Shown here: piece by piece, positions 8,766-18,202 of the stretch
How the letters are laid out: each line of letters starts with the position of its first letter
How positions within the stretch are numbered: the stretch's first letter is position 1
Origin: Clostridiaceae bacterium
GTDB taxonomy: Bacteria > Bacillota > Clostridia > Peptostreptococcales > Peptostreptococcaceae
DNA: 46,920 nt
Reading direction: 5' to 3'
Assembly (NCBI GenBank): GCA_902362365.1
Contig: CABIVQ010000023.1
Location: 1 to 46,920, forward strand
Program-made: the position numbers and the translations under genes
The notes under the pieces: model-generated
Database searches by the model: none
Told to the model about the DNA's origin: nothing
What the model saw: the letters and a program-made list of their open reading frames with translations, nothing else

Positions 8766-10544
8766 TTATCCCCCTATAATCTTAGGAATTACTATTTTAG
8801 TTACTGTTCCTTGATTCTGCTTAGATGTTATTTCAAAAGTAAATATTCCTTCATAATACAGGCTAAGTCTTTCTCTTACATTTTTTACACCTATACCTGC
8901 AAACATATCAATATTAAAAAAACCTTCTTCTAGTTTATCTTCATTTATTCCTACACCGTTATCTGTTATTTCAAAATATAAGAATTCTTCTCCATTAGAT
9001 ATTTTAATTTTTATACGATTCAGCTCATCATGTTCTTCAAAGCCGTGTAATATACAATTTTCAATTAATGGTTGTAATATAAATTTTAAAATTTTCTCAT
9101 CTAATAAGCATTCATCTATATCATAATCTATATTATAGGTATCTCCATATCTTATTTTGTTTATTGTAATGTAATTTTTAACATTTTCTATTTCATCTTT
9201 AACACTAATAAATTCATCTTTATTTACTATTGTACTTCTTAATAATTTTGCTAATGCTTCTAATCCATTGGCTACCACATTATCACTATTCATCATAGCA
9301 ATATATCTTAGACTTCCTAGTGTATTGAATAAGAAATGTGGATTTATTTGAGCTTGTAGCATTCTTAAAGTAATTTCCCTTTTTTCCTTTTCTCTAACCT
9401 TTACAGTATGTACTAGTAATTTTATATTTTGAGACATTATATTATATCTTTTCATTATAGTAGAAATCTCATCATTGCCGCTTATAGGAATTGTATTACC
9501 TATATTTTTCTCACTTACACTATTCATAGCATTTACTAATTCATTCATAGGATTTGCTATAGATTTATAAATCAACATTGCAATAAAAATAGAAATACCT
9601 ATAACAGCTATGCATACAAATATATAAGTTTTATAAATATCTATACAGCTTAAATATATATATTTATAAGGTATTACTCCTATAAGTCTCCATGAAGCAT
9701 AACTTATAGGCTTAGTAGTTGTAATATATTTTTTACCATTGTACTTTATTATTTTTGTAGTTTTATCTATATCTTTTACAACATTAATATTTTGATATTG
9801 GTTTATATTATTTTTATTAATTTTTTCTGATGCATTATTACTTTTATAATCACTAATTATTTTATTATTACTAGCAACTACATTATTATTTTCATCCAAT
9901 ACTACCCCATATCCGTTAAAGTTTTCATTATAATTTTTAAACATTTCTACTATAACCTTTTCTTTTATTGCTAAGAATAGGTATCCATATGTTGTTTTTC
10001 CTATTTTAATTGGCTTTGTAATAGCTATATAATTATAGCTACCTTGATTTATAGCAGTCCAATTTATTGTTTTATTTTTTTCTAGTCCTTTTTTAATTTC
10101 GTATAACTTAATATCATGTTTTATATAACTTGCCCCTTCATTATATACTACATTTAAGTCTTGATTTAGTATGGTAAAATCCGCTACATCTGAAATATAA
10201 GTAGTTCTTGATCTGACTATTTTAGCCATCTCATAATTGAATTTATTTTTCTCATCAATGCTTAAATTATTGTACGATTTAATATTATTTAATAATGCAG
10301 TATTCCATATTATCTCATTAGTAATTGAATCAAACCGACTTATATAATTGCTGATAGAGTCACTTATTAACTTAGATGTAACTTTGTCATTAGATATAAT
10401 ATTATTTTTAATTAGATTAATCGTAGTAGTATTAACTACTAAAAACATAAGTATTATCGGTACTATAGAAAGTATAAAAAAAGACTTTAAGAGCCTTTCA
10501 CTAATTTTAGTTTCTCTTAATCTAGATATGATTTTATTCTCCAT
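8766..10544 (-). CDS. Sensor histidine kinase, YesM-like
   Basis: 592 aa from the ATG with the ribosome site GGGGAGGA; an upstream in-frame ATG would add 15 residues but has no ribosome site. Two membrane segments flank an extracellular sensor of about 250 aa. HAMP follows at about 330-385 (NPMNELVNAMNSVSEKN). The His-kinase domain has the phospho-acceptor His in INPHFLFNTLGSLRY (His403) and a C-terminal HATPase with the N-box NCILHGFEE and DNGVGI. This architecture senses extracytoplasmic sugars, often via the neighbouring binding protein. First gene of the kinase-regulator pair. Confidence 0.92.
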   Translation of the reverse strand: MENKIISRLRETKISERLLKSFFILSIVPIILMFLVVNTTTINLIKNNIISNDKVTSKLISDSISNYISRFDSITNEIIWNTALLNNIKSYNNLSIDEKNKFNYEMAKIVRSRTTYISDVADFTILNQDLNVVYNEGASYIKHDIKLYEIKKGLEKNKTINWTAINQGSYNYIAITKPIKIGKTTYGYLFLAIKEKVIVEMFKNYNENFNGYGVVLDENNNVVASNNKIISDYKSNNASEKINKNNINQYQNINVVKDIDKTTKIIKYNGKKYITTTKPISYASWRLIGVIPYKYIYLSCIDIYKTYIFVCIAVIGISIFIAMLIYKSIANPMNELVNAMNSVSEKNIGNTIPISGNDEISTIMKRYNIMSQNIKLLVHTVKVREKEKREITLRMLQAQINPHFLFNTLGSLRYIAMMNSDNVVANGLEALAKLLRSTIVNKDEFISVKDEIENVKNYITINKIRYGDTYNIDYDIDECLLDEKILKFILQPLIENCILHGFEEHDELNRIKIKISNGEEFLYFEITDNGVGINEDKLEEGFFNIDMFAGIGVKNVRERLSLYYEGIFTFEITSKQNQGTVTKIVIPKIIGG

Positions 10545-10560
10545 AAATCCTCCCCATTTC

Positions 10561-10589
10561 ATTATACTATAGAGGCATATTTTTTTCAA
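10561..10589 (-). promoter_or_regulatory. Putative sigma-A promoter for the kinase gene
   Basis: On the minus strand, TTGAAA (10584-10589) and TATAAT (10561-10566) are separated by exactly 17 bp. Transcription would start near 10554, at the edge of the ribosome site of the kinase gene, so the leader would be almost absent. Confidence 0.45.
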
Positions 10590-10618
10590 AATTCAGCTAA
10601 AATCTTTTATTTTATAAT

Positions 10619-10657
10619 AAAAAAGCCTAGAACAAATTACTTTATTCTAGACTTTTT
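10619..10657 (-). terminator. Terminator of the ispG transcription unit
   Basis: The arm 10619-10632 pairs with 10645-10657 (AAAAAGCCTAGAA with TTCTAGACTTTTT, one G-U). It is followed by a U-run in the minus direction, 20 bp after the ispG stop. Confidence 0.85.
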
Positions 10658-10677
10658 TATTTACACTATTAAATTAA

Positions 10678-11733
10678 TTAATATTTTTCAATTTCTTCTA
10701 ATAACTCTTCAACTAGTCTATTGCCTTTTATCTTTCTTACTATCTCACCTTTTTTAAATAAAAGACCTTCTCCTTTTCCGCCAGCTATACCAATATCAGC
10801 TTCTCTAGCTTCTCCTGGCCCATTAACAGCACAACCCATTATTGCTACTGTTATGTTTTTATTTATATCACTTATCTTACCTTCTACTTCATTTACTGTA
10901 TTAATTAAATCTATATTGCATCTTCCACAAGTAGGACAAGATATTACTTTTATCTTATCATTTAATAAATCTAAACTTCTTAATATCTCTTTTCCCACAA
11001 TTATTTCTTCCGTTGGATCTCCAGTAAGAGATATTCTCATCGTATCTCCTATACCTTTTAACAGTAATGCTCCAACACCTATAGAAGATTTTATAGTTCC
11101 TTTTTTAACACTTCCTGACTCTGTTATTCCTATATGAAGTGGATAATCTACTTTCTTAGAAATAAGTTCATAAGCTTCTAGTGTCTTGTAAATATCTGAT
11201 GACTTTAGTGATATTACTATATTATAAAAATCTAAGTCTTCTAGTATTTTAATATGTCCCAAAGCACTTTCAACTAACGCTTCAGCTGTTGCTGAACCGT
11301 ATTTAGCTAAAAGCTCTTTTTCTAAAGAACCTCCATTAACACCTATTCTTATTTTAAGATTTCTTTCTTTACATTTTTCAACTACAGCTTTAACTTTTTC
11401 TATACTACCGATATTTCCAGGATTTATTCTAACTCCATCAACACCTTGTTCTATAGCTTCTAATGCTAATCTATGGTCAAAATGTATATCTGCTATTACA
11501 GGTATATTTACACCGGCTTTTATTTTACCTATATTTTTTGCAGCTTCCATATCAGGAACAGCTACCCTGACTATATCACATCCTACAGCTTCTAATCTTT
11601 TTATCTGAGCTATAGTACTTTCAGCATCCCTTGTATCTGTTGTAGTCATTGATTGAACACTTATAGGATTGTTACCTCCTATTTTAACATTTCCTACACT
11701 GACTTCTCTACTTACTCTTCTATTGTAACTCAT
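10678..11733 (-). CDS. ispG: 4-hydroxy-3-methylbut-2-en-1-yl diphosphate synthase
   Basis: 351 aa, the short bacterial form with TIM barrel and C-terminal iron-sulfur domain. It makes HMBPP from MEcPP in the MEP isoprenoid pathway. Cluster ligands are C266 and C269 in CPTCGRC and C301 in [10 protein letters not shown], with the catalytic Glu308 in the same motif. The N-terminal [20 protein letters not shown] is typical. It is the last gene of dxr-rseP-ispG; the 33-bp gap to rseP carries its own ribosome site (AGGGTG). Confidence 0.97.
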   Translation of the reverse strand: MSYNRRVSREVSVGNVKIGGNNPISVQSMTTTDTRDAESTIAQIKRLEAVGCDIVRVAVPDMEAAKNIGKIKAGVNIPVIADIHFDHRLALEAIEQGVDGVRINPGNIGSIEKVKAVVEKCKERNLKIRIGVNGGSLEKELLAKYGSATAEALVESALGHIKILEDLDFYNIVISLKSSDIYKTLEAYELISKKVDYPLHIGITESGSVKKGTIKSSIGVGALLLKGIGDTMRISLTGDPTEEIIVGKEILRSLDLLNDKIKVISCPTCGRCNIDLINTVNEVEGKISDINKNITVAIMGCAVNGPGEAREADIGIAGGKGEGLLFKKGEIVRKIKGNRLVEELLEEIEKY

Positions 11734-11766
11734 AATATCACCCTTAATTTTCCAATCTTACGAATT

Positions 11767-12771
11767 TTAGAATAGTCTTAAAATGTCCTTATAAGTTATA
11801 AACACCATAAATAACATTAGAGCACCAAGTCCTACCATATTAATCATAGCTTCTTTATTAGGATCAATTTTCTTACCACCTCTTATTGCTTCTATAGCTA
11901 GCATAAGTAATCTTCCTCCATCTAATGCAGGAAGTGGAACTAAATTTATTATTCCTAAGTTTAAACTTATTACTGCGGCTATGTACATTACATTAATAAT
12001 ACCCACTTTAGCAGCTTGCGAAACTATATTTATAACCCCAAGAGGTCCTGTAACAGAATTACCTACTCCACCAGGTACAGTTCCTGTAACTAATTGTCCT
12101 AAGAAAGTTATCATTTGAACCATCATGTCCCAAGTTGTAGTAAATGCATTTTTTATAGAAGCAATTAGGTTTCTTTCTACCTTCGTTTCTATCCCTATTA
12201 CATATCTTCCCTCAGTATTTTTTTCAGGTGTAACAGTAACTTCTTTATTTTGACCATTTCTATCTATAGAAAGCTTAAGTTCACTTCCATCAGACTCATT
12301 TAAACTTTGAATTACATCTTGCCAAGTTTTTACTGATTCACCATTAACAGCTTCAATAGTATCGCCAACTTGAATTCCTGCCTGGTATGCAGGTCCATTT
12401 TCTGTAACTCCAGCTAAAGTTGTTGTTTGATTACCCATAAATAAAAATATTGGTATAAATAATATTATTGTAAATATTATATTAAAAAAAGGTCCAGCAA
12501 ATATTACACTTGCTCTTTGAAGTATACTTTTTTCACCAAAAGATCTAGGATCTTTAGACTCTTCGTCCTCACCTTCCATACTTACAAATCCACCTATTGG
12601 AAGTAATCTTATTGAATAATCAGTATCTTTTTTTATACTATATATTTTAGGACCCATACCTATTGAAAATTCATGAACCTTTATCCCATTCATTTTTGCA
12701 AAAAGGAAATGACCTAGCTCATGTATAAATACAATTGCACTAAATAATAATAAGGCAACTATTATTGTCAT
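11767..12771 (-). CDS. rseP: RIP metalloprotease RseP (site-2 protease)
   Basis: 334 aa intramembrane zinc protease. The first membrane helix carries HELGH (17-21), a PDZ domain occupies about 110-190 (AGIQVGDTIEAVNG), and a late helix carries the third zinc ligand in LPALDGGR. It releases anti-sigma factors and clears signal-peptide remnants. It lies 12 bp downstream of dxr, the standard clostridial order dxr-rseP-ispG. Ribosome site GGATGGTG. Confidence 0.95.
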   Translation of the reverse strand: MTIIVALLLFSAIVFIHELGHFLFAKMNGIKVHEFSIGMGPKIYSIKKDTDYSIRLLPIGGFVSMEGEDEESKDPRSFGEKSILQRASVIFAGPFFNIIFTIILFIPIFLFMGNQTTTLAGVTENGPAYQAGIQVGDTIEAVNGESVKTWQDVIQSLNESDGSELKLSIDRNGQNKEVTVTPEKNTEGRYVIGIETKVERNLIASIKNAFTTTWDMMVQMITFLGQLVTGTVPGGVGNSVTGPLGVINIVSQAAKVGIINVMYIAAVISLNLGIINLVPLPALDGGRLLMLAIEAIRGGKKIDPNKEAMINMVGLGALMLFMVFITYKDILRLF

Positions 12772-12783
12772 AATTTCACCATC

Positions 12784-13935
12784 CTACTTAATTGATTTTT
12801 TTACGTACTCTCTAGCCCATCTATCTACTTCTAGTATTTCTTCTAACGTTGGATCTTCTATACTATTATGAGCTTGTAAAGTTTTCTCTATGTAATATGG
12901 TATGTCATAGAAACCAATTTTATCCTCTAAAAATTCATTTACTAGAACTTCGTTAGCTGCATTTAAAACTGCACAATATGTACCACCCATTTTTAAACAA
13001 TCAAATGCTAATTTTAAGCATGGGAATGTCTCTAAGTCTGGCTTTTCAAAAGTAAATGTAGAAAACTTAGTAAAATCTAATCTTTCAAAATCATTTAGCA
13101 TTCTATCTGGATAAGTCAGTGCATATTGGATAGGAAGTCTCATATCTGGGCGTCCCATTTGAGCAATTATAGAACTATCATTAAATTGTACCATTGAATG
13201 AATTATACTTTGTGGATGTACAACTACATCTATATCTTTATAATCTACATCAAATAACCATTTAGCTTCTATAACTTCTAATCCTTTATTCATTAATGTA
13301 GAAGAATCTATACTTATTTTTCTCCCCATACTCCAGTTTGGATGTTTTAACGCTTCATTTTTAGTAACATTTAAAAGTTCCTCTTTACTCTTACCTCTAA
13401 ATGGTCCTCCTGAAGCTGTTAATATTATTTTATCTATATTTTTATTCTTTTCTCCATTTAAACATTGGAAAATTGCACTATGCTCACTATCTACAGGAAG
13501 TATATCTACATTGTATTTTTTAGCTTCACTCATAACTAATTTTCCTGCTGTAACTAATGTTTCTTTGTTTGCAAGTGCTATAGTTTTTCCATTTCTTATA
13601 GCACATAATGTAGGTACTAATCCTATCATTCCTACTATTGCAGTTAAAAGAACATCTATTTCATCTAGTGATGATATTGTCTTCAGACCTTCCATACCAT
13701 TTAATACTTCTATATTTATATTACTTGGTATTCTTTCCTTTAATTTTTTTGCACTAGTTTCATTATAAACCGCTACATACTTTGGTTTAAACTCTATTAT
13801 TTGTTCTAACAATAAATCCACACTACTATTTGCTGATATAGCAATTACTTTAAACTTATCTGGATTTTTTCTTACAACATCTAGTGTCTGCGTCCCTATT
13901 GAACCAGTTGACCCCAATATTGATATTTTTTTCAT
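12784..13935 (-). CDS. dxr: 1-deoxy-D-xylulose-5-phosphate reductoisomerase
   Basis: 383 aa. It converts DXP to MEP with NADPH. The N-terminal Rossmann motif is GSTGSIG (8-14). Later landmarks are ANKETLV, the metal and substrate segment [22 protein letters not shown] and [20 protein letters not shown]. The ribosome site is AAAGGA. It begins a unit with rseP and ispG; a terminator after cdsA separates it from the upstream block. Confidence 0.97.
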   Translation of the reverse strand: MKKISILGSTGSIGTQTLDVVRKNPDKFKVIAISANSSVDLLLEQIIEFKPKYVAVYNETSAKKLKERIPSNINIEVLNGMEGLKTISSLDEIDVLLTAIVGMIGLVPTLCAIRNGKTIALANKETLVTAGKLVMSEAKKYNVDILPVDSEHSAIFQCLNGEKNKNIDKIILTASGGPFRGKSKEELLNVTKNEALKHPNWSMGRKISIDSSTLMNKGLEVIEAKWLFDVDYKDIDVVVHPQSIIHSMVQFNDSSIIAQMGRPDMRLPIQYALTYPDRMLNDFERLDFTKFSTFTFEKPDLETFPCLKLAFDCLKMGGTYCAVLNAANEVLVNEFLEDKIGFYDIPYYIEKTLQAHNSIEDPTLEEILEVDRWAREYVKKSIK

Positions 13936-14064
13936 ATTAAATTGTTCCTTTCTAACATGATATTAAAACTATATTGTATTTTACTCTCTTTGTATTATAC
14001 CATTATTAAATCTATTATTAACAATATTCATATAAATTTCACATATCATTATACAAATAATTAA

Positions 14065-14085
14065 AGCTTCAGATAAACTGAAGCT
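14065..14085 (-). terminator. Terminator at the cdsA stop codon
   Basis: AGCTTCAG (14065-14072) pairs with CTGAAGCT (14078-14085) with a 5-base loop; on the minus strand TTTAATTATTTG follows. The 5' arm includes part of the cdsA stop codon. Confidence 0.65.
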
Positions 14086-14863
14086 ACTTAACAAAAAGAT
14101 TTATTGCATTATATACAAATGGTGCAACCAATATAACACTATCAAATCTATCTAATATACCACCATGACCTGGTATTAATTTTCCATAATCTTTTATTCC
14201 TACATATCTTTTTATAGAAGATGCAAATAAATCCCCTAATTGTGCAACTATACTTCCTATACTTCCTATAACAGTCATATGGACTAAGTCTAATTTAAAT
14301 AAATATCCAAATAAAACACAGCATACTACGCTTCCTATTATACCTCCAATAGAGCCTTCTACTGTTTTTTTAGGGCTTATCTTAGGTATTAGCTTATGTT
14401 TTCCAAATAAATATCCACTAAAATATGCAAATGTATCTGTTGCAAAAGATATTATAAATATTAGCCATACATAAATTTTACCTAATTCAAAATTATTCAT
14501 AGTTAAAACTATAAAATCCATAAATATTCCTATATACATAATTCCTAAAACCGTAATAGAAATATCTATTATATCATTTCTACAGCTTAATAGATAAATA
14601 ATCCCAATTAAGAATAATATAAAACCTAAAGAAAGTGTATAAGATATTGGTAGTTGAAAATAATTCTTTGCTCCCATATAAACAGCAAAAACATATCCTA
14701 ACCAATATATTGGCTTTATACCTTTTTCATTAAAAGCTTTAAAAAATTCATGTAAAGCAATAGAAATTAATACTATTTCAGTTATATATAGAGGTAATCC
14801 TCCATATAACATAATTCCAAGTAGTGGGACTAAAGCTAATGAAGCAATAATTCTTGTAAGCAT
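14084..14863 (-). CDS. cdsA: Phosphatidate cytidylyltransferase
   Basis: 259 aa from the ATG at 14863, which has the ribosome site AAGGAGA; an upstream in-frame start would overlap uppS by 44 bp without a ribosome site. It makes CDP-diacylglycerol from phosphatidate and CTP for phospholipid synthesis. About seven to eight membrane helices are visible. The C-terminal signature includes SPKKTVEGSIGG, then GDLFASSIKRYVGIKD and PGHGGILDRFDS. It follows uppS by 13 bp, as in most Firmicutes. Confidence 0.96.
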   Translation of the reverse strand: MLTRIIASLALVPLLGIMLYGGLPLYITEIVLISIALHEFFKAFNEKGIKPIYWLGYVFAVYMGAKNYFQLPISYTLSLGFILFLIGIIYLLSCRNDIIDISITVLGIMYIGIFMDFIVLTMNNFELGKIYVWLIFIISFATDTFAYFSGYLFGKHKLIPKISPKKTVEGSIGGIIGSVVCCVLFGYLFKLDLVHMTVIGSIGSIVAQLGDLFASSIKRYVGIKDYGKLIPGHGGILDRFDSVILVAPFVYNAINLFVK

Positions 14864-14876
14864 ATAATTAATCTCC

Positions 14877-15611
14877 TTACTTAAGTCCTCCAAACCTTCT
14901 ATCTCTATTTTGATAAACATATATTGCCTTTTGTAATTCTTGCCTATTAAAATCAGGCCAGTGTATGTCCGTGAAGTAAAACTCTGAATAAGCTAGTTCC
15001 CAAAGTAAGAAGTTACTTAATCTTTGCTCTCCACTAGTTCTGATAAGTAAATCTGGGTCTGGAGTAGACTTTGTACTTAAATAGTTTTTTATAGTATCTT
15101 CATTTATACTATCTATATTTATTTTATCAGATTTACAATCTTTTACTATATCTAAAACTGCATTTGTTATATCAAATCTACTTCCATAATTTAGAGCTAA
15201 ATTTAATGTAACTCCAGTATTATATTTTGTTAATTCTCTAGCTCTATCCAACTCGTTTATACACATCTCAGGCAATTTACTAATATCACCTATTGTTGTA
15301 ATCTTAACATTATTTTTATGTAGCTCTCTTATTTCATTTTTTAGGTATGTTACTAATAAATTCATAAGAGTATCTATTTCTATCTTAGGCCTTTTCCAAT
15401 TTTCTGTCGAAAAAGCATACAGCGTCAAGTATTTTATATTAAGCCTAGAGCATTCTTTGACAACTTCTCTTATAGTTTCCACTCCAGCCTTATGTCCAGC
15501 GGTTCTTGGAAGGAACCTTTTTTTAGCCCATCTCCCATTTCCATCCATTATTATAGCTATATGAGTAGGTACATTTTCTAAATCTATATTATAAATTAAT
15601 TCACTATTCAT
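14877..15611 (-). CDS. uppS: Undecaprenyl diphosphate synthase (cis-prenyltransferase)
   Basis: 244 aa. It elongates farnesyl-PP with isopentenyl-PP to the C55 carrier lipid of cell-wall synthesis. Motifs are IIMDGNGRWAKKR with the catalytic Asp, TLYAFSTENWKRP, and the C-terminal RTSGEQRLSNFLLWELAYSE. I start at ATG 15611, 6 bp after GGAG; a TTG four codons upstream overlaps that ribosome site. The ribosome site belongs to a repeated GGAGTCAG that can pair with upstream RNA. Confidence 0.96.
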   Translation of the reverse strand: MNSELIYNIDLENVPTHIAIIMDGNGRWAKKRFLPRTAGHKAGVETIREVVKECSRLNIKYLTLYAFSTENWKRPKIEIDTLMNLLVTYLKNEIRELHKNNVKITTIGDISKLPEMCINELDRARELTKYNTGVTLNLALNYGSRFDITNAVLDIVKDCKSDKINIDSINEDTIKNYLSTKSTPDPDLLIRTSGEQRLSNFLLWELAYSEFYFTDIHWPDFNRQELQKAIYVYQNRDRRFGGLK

Positions 15612-15613
15612 AT

Positions 15614-15655
15614 CTGACTCCAATATTGTTCTGACTCCTTATTTTAAGGAGTCAG
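15614..15655 (-). promoter_or_regulatory. Alternative-pairing element before uppS
   Basis: On the minus strand CTGACTCCTT (15646-15655) forms a perfect 10-bp hairpin with AAGGAGTCAG (15631-15640). The same GGAGTCAG recurs as the uppS ribosome site (15614-15621), so CTGACTCC can instead pair with it over 8 bp. The hairpin contains the stop codon of the 67-aa gene. Confidence 0.45.
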
Positions 15656-15842
15656 AAAAGTATGTGATTATTAACTCTACACTATCTTCTAATTCAGTTA
15701 TTTTAATAACTTTAGGAATTATAAGTTTATCTTTATCTTTATTCCCTTGAATAGTCTTAATTGTATAGTTAATATTTTTGTCTTCAAAAAACTTTTTTAC
15801 ATCATCTACATGAAGGCCTAAAAGTTCATAGTATTTATTCAC
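15639..15842 (-). CDS. 67-aa hypothetical protein between frr and uppS
   Basis: I do not recognise a family. The 67-aa product (MNKYYELLGLHVDDVKKFFE...) has no Cys, membrane segment or signal peptide; it looks like a small alpha/beta cytoplasmic domain ending in a strand-rich stretch. It starts 3 bp after the frr stop and ends inside the hairpin that precedes uppS, so it is translated with the ribosome-recycling/lipid block. Codon use and charge are like its neighbours, supporting a real gene. Function unknown. Confidence 0.7.
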   Translation of the reverse strand: MNKYYELLGLHVDDVKKFFEDKNINYTIKTIQGNKDKDKLIIPKVIKITELEDSVELIITYFSDSLK

Positions 15843-15845
15843 TTC

Positions 15846-16400
15846 TTATACCGCCATTATATCTGCTTCTTTAGCGTCTACTAATGTATCTATTTCTTTA
15901 ACATACTTGTCAGTAGTTTTTTGAACATCTTCTTGAGCTTTCTTTAATTCGTCAGCAGTTATTTCGCCATCTTTTTCCATCTTCTTAAATTTATCGTTAG
16001 CATCTCTTCTTTCATTTCTTAATCTAACTTTAAATTCTTCTCCTACTTTATGAGCTTTCTTAGCTAATTCTTTTCTTCTTTCTTCTGTTAATGCTGGTAC
16101 GTTTATTCTTATAACATCACCATCGCTAGTTGGATTTAAGCCTAAATCAGAATTTCTTATAGCTTTTTCTATTTCAGACATAGCTGACTTATCCCAAGGA
16201 CTTATCATTAAAGTTCTTGGTTCTGGAACAGATATAGCTCCTATTTGGTTTATTGGAGTTGGAGTTCCATAGTAATCAACTCTTATTTTATCTAACATTT
16301 GAGGATTAGCTTTACCAGCTCTTATAGTTGTAAATTCAAACTTAAGTGCTTCTATAGTCTTATCCATTTTTGATTTTAATTCATTGTGTACTGTTTTCAT
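15846..16400 (-). CDS. frr: Ribosome recycling factor
   Basis: 184 aa, the standard length. With EF-G it splits post-termination ribosomes. Family landmarks are FTTIRAGKANPQMLDKI near 25-41, YYGTPTPINQ, SVPEPRTLMISPWD and the C-terminal helical region with VPALTEERRKELAK. The ribosome site is AAGGAGG. It lies 31 bp after pyrH in the conserved rpsB-tsf-pyrH-frr order. Confidence 0.97.
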   Translation of the reverse strand: MKTVHNELKSKMDKTIEALKFEFTTIRAGKANPQMLDKIRVDYYGTPTPINQIGAISVPEPRTLMISPWDKSAMSEIEKAIRNSDLGLNPTSDGDVIRINVPALTEERRKELAKKAHKVGEEFKVRLRNERRDANDKFKKMEKDGEITADELKKAQEDVQKTTDKYVKEIDTLVDAKEADIMAV

Positions 16401-16431
16401 TTTAGTTTTCCTCCTTTAATTTATATATATA

Positions 16432-17136
16432 TTATTTTACTATTGTACCTATATTTTCGCCCATTACTGCTCTTATTATATTCTCTGTTGAAAGTTCAAA
16501 TACCTTTATTGGTATATTATTATCCATACATAAAGATGTAGCTGTTGAATCCATTACTTTTAATTCTTTTTGTAAAACTTCTATATAGCTTAATTCTTCA
16601 AATTTCTTAGCATCTGCATGTACTTTTGGATCTTTGTCATATACAGCATCAACATTTTTTGCTAATAATATAACTTCTGCTTCCATTTCAGCGGCACGAA
16701 GAGCTGCGGTTGTATCAGTTGAGAAATATGGATTTCCTGTACCTGCACCAAATATTACAACTCTATCTTTTTCTAAATGTCTAACTGCTCTTCTTCTTAT
16801 ATAAGGTTCTGCTACTTGTCTCATTTCTATAGCTGTTTGTACTCTTGTTTCCACACCTATATTTTCAAGTGCATCTTGAAGTGCCATAGAATTCATTACT
16901 GTTGCAAGCATTCCGATGTAATCTGCAGTTGTTCTATCCATACCTTCAGATGTTCTTCCTCTCCAGAAGTTACCTCCACCTACAACTACTGCTACTTCAA
17001 CATCTATTTCTCTTAATTTTTTTATTCCTGCAGCTATGTCATTTACAACTTCGTTATTTATGCCAAAACCTTTTTCCCCTGATAAAGCTTCTCCGCTAAG
17101 CTTTAACAATACTCTTTTGTACATTGGTTTATCCAT
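16432..17136 (-). CDS. pyrH: UMP kinase
   Basis: 234 aa amino-acid-kinase-fold enzyme that phosphorylates UMP to UDP. Landmarks are [20 protein letters not shown] at the N-terminus, [27 protein letters not shown], and [17 protein letters not shown]. The ribosome site is AGGAGG. A terminator-like hairpin separates it from tsf, so part of its transcription may start in the 97-bp gap. Confidence 0.97.
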   Translation of the reverse strand: MDKPMYKRVLLKLSGEALSGEKGFGINNEVVNDIAAGIKKLREIDVEVAVVVGGGNFWRGRTSEGMDRTTADYIGMLATVMNSMALQDALENIGVETRVQTAIEMRQVAEPYIRRRAVRHLEKDRVVIFGAGTGNPYFSTDTTAALRAAEMEAEVILLAKNVDAVYDKDPKVHADAKKFEELSYIEVLQKELKVMDSTATSLCMDNNIPIKVFELSTENIIRAVMGENIGTIVK

Positions 17137-17198
17137 CAGAAATCCTCCTATTAAACTAATCTTAATCTATGTATTTTTATAATTTCCTACATTTCTAA

Positions 17199-17226
17199 AA
17201 AAGAGAACACGCAAGTGCTCTCTTTT
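17199..17226 (-). terminator. Terminator after tsf
   Basis: AAAAGAGAACAC (17199-17210) pairs with GTGCTCTCTTTT (17215-17226), one G-U, loop GCAA, followed by a U-run on the minus strand. It lies directly after the tsf stop and before pyrH. Confidence 0.8.
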
Positions 17227-17232
17227 GGTTAA

Positions 17233-18141
17233 TTACTTAAGTTGCTTAGCAACTTCTTCAGCAAAGTTTTCTTCTTTCTTTTCTATACCTTCACCAACTT
17301 CGAATCTTACAACTCTTCCTACTTCTATTTCAGCTCCAACTTTCTTAGCAGTTTCAGCAACTAATTGCTTAACTGTTAAGTCTCCGTTTTTAACGAAAGG
17401 TTGTTCTAAAAGACAAACTTCTTTTAATTGCTTTTCTAGTCTACCTTTTATCATCTTTTCAACTATGTTAGCTGGTTTTCCTTCATTTAAAGCTTGTTGA
17501 GTTAATATTTCAGTTTCGTGAGCTATGTACTCAGGATCTACATCATTTCTAGAAACGTATTTTGGATTCATTGCAGCTACTTGCATTGCTATATCTCTTC
17601 CCATAGATATAACTTCATCGTTTTTAGCAGAAGTTAAAAGTTCAACAAGAACTCCTATCTTTCCTCCACCATGTATGTAACCTGCTATTTGACCTTCAGT
17701 AGTAACTTTTTCAAATCTTCTTAAGTCTAATTTTTCACCTATCTTAGCAACTCTATCATTTAAAACATCTTGTAATGCCTTACCTTCTTTGTGAGTTTCT
17801 GCTAATAAAGCAGCAACATCTTTAGCTTCTGAAGCTAAAGCCATTTCAGCAGCATCCTTAACGAATACTTTGAAATCTTCGTTTTTAGCAACGAAATCTG
17901 TTTCTGAGTTTACTTCTACTACTACAGCTGAAGTATTGTCAGCATTCATTTCTATAGCAACTAAACCTTCAGCGGCAACTCTATCAGCTTTCTTAGCAGC
18001 TTTAGATAAACCTTTTTCTCTTAATATATCAACAGCTCTTTCCATGTTTCCTTCAGCTTCTTGTAAAGCTTTCTTACAGTCCATCATTCCAGCGCCAGTA
18101 TTTTCTCTTAACTCTTTAACCATTTGTGCAGTTATAGCCAT
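17233..18141 (-). CDS. tsf: Elongation factor Ts
   Basis: 302 aa. It is the nucleotide-exchange factor for EF-Tu. The N-terminal UBA-like domain has LRENTGAGMMDCKKALQEAE, followed by the core signature VEVNSETDFVAKNEDF and a C-terminal dimerisation region containing CLLEQPFVKN. Ribosome site AGGAGG; 61 bp downstream of rpsB across a hairpin. Confidence 0.97.
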   Translation of the reverse strand: MAITAQMVKELRENTGAGMMDCKKALQEAEGNMERAVDILREKGLSKAAKKADRVAAEGLVAIEMNADNTSAVVVEVNSETDFVAKNEDFKVFVKDAAEMALASEAKDVAALLAETHKEGKALQDVLNDRVAKIGEKLDLRRFEKVTTEGQIAGYIHGGGKIGVLVELLTSAKNDEVISMGRDIAMQVAAMNPKYVSRNDVDPEYIAHETEILTQQALNEGKPANIVEKMIKGRLEKQLKEVCLLEQPFVKNGDLTVKQLVAETAKKVGAEIEVGRVVRFEVGEGIEKKEENFAEEVAKQLK

Positions 18142-18165
18142 TTTGAATTCCTCCTATATATTAGT

Positions 18166-18192
18166 AATGGTAAGGGAATGACCCTTACCATT
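18166..18192 (-). other. Intercistronic hairpin between rpsB and tsf
   Basis: AATGGTAAGGG (18166-18176) pairs perfectly with CCCTTACCATT (18182-18192) with a 5-base loop. No U-run follows in the minus direction. It may stabilise the rpsB 3' end or partly attenuate tsf. Confidence 0.6.
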
Positions 18193-18202
18193 CAATTTTT
18201 AA

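Noticed and set aside
10721..11137. 138-aa plus-strand ORF opposite ispG
   Set aside because: Complete antisense shadow of a conserved gene; Ser/Pro/Phe-rich translation typical of reverse frames; no ribosome site.
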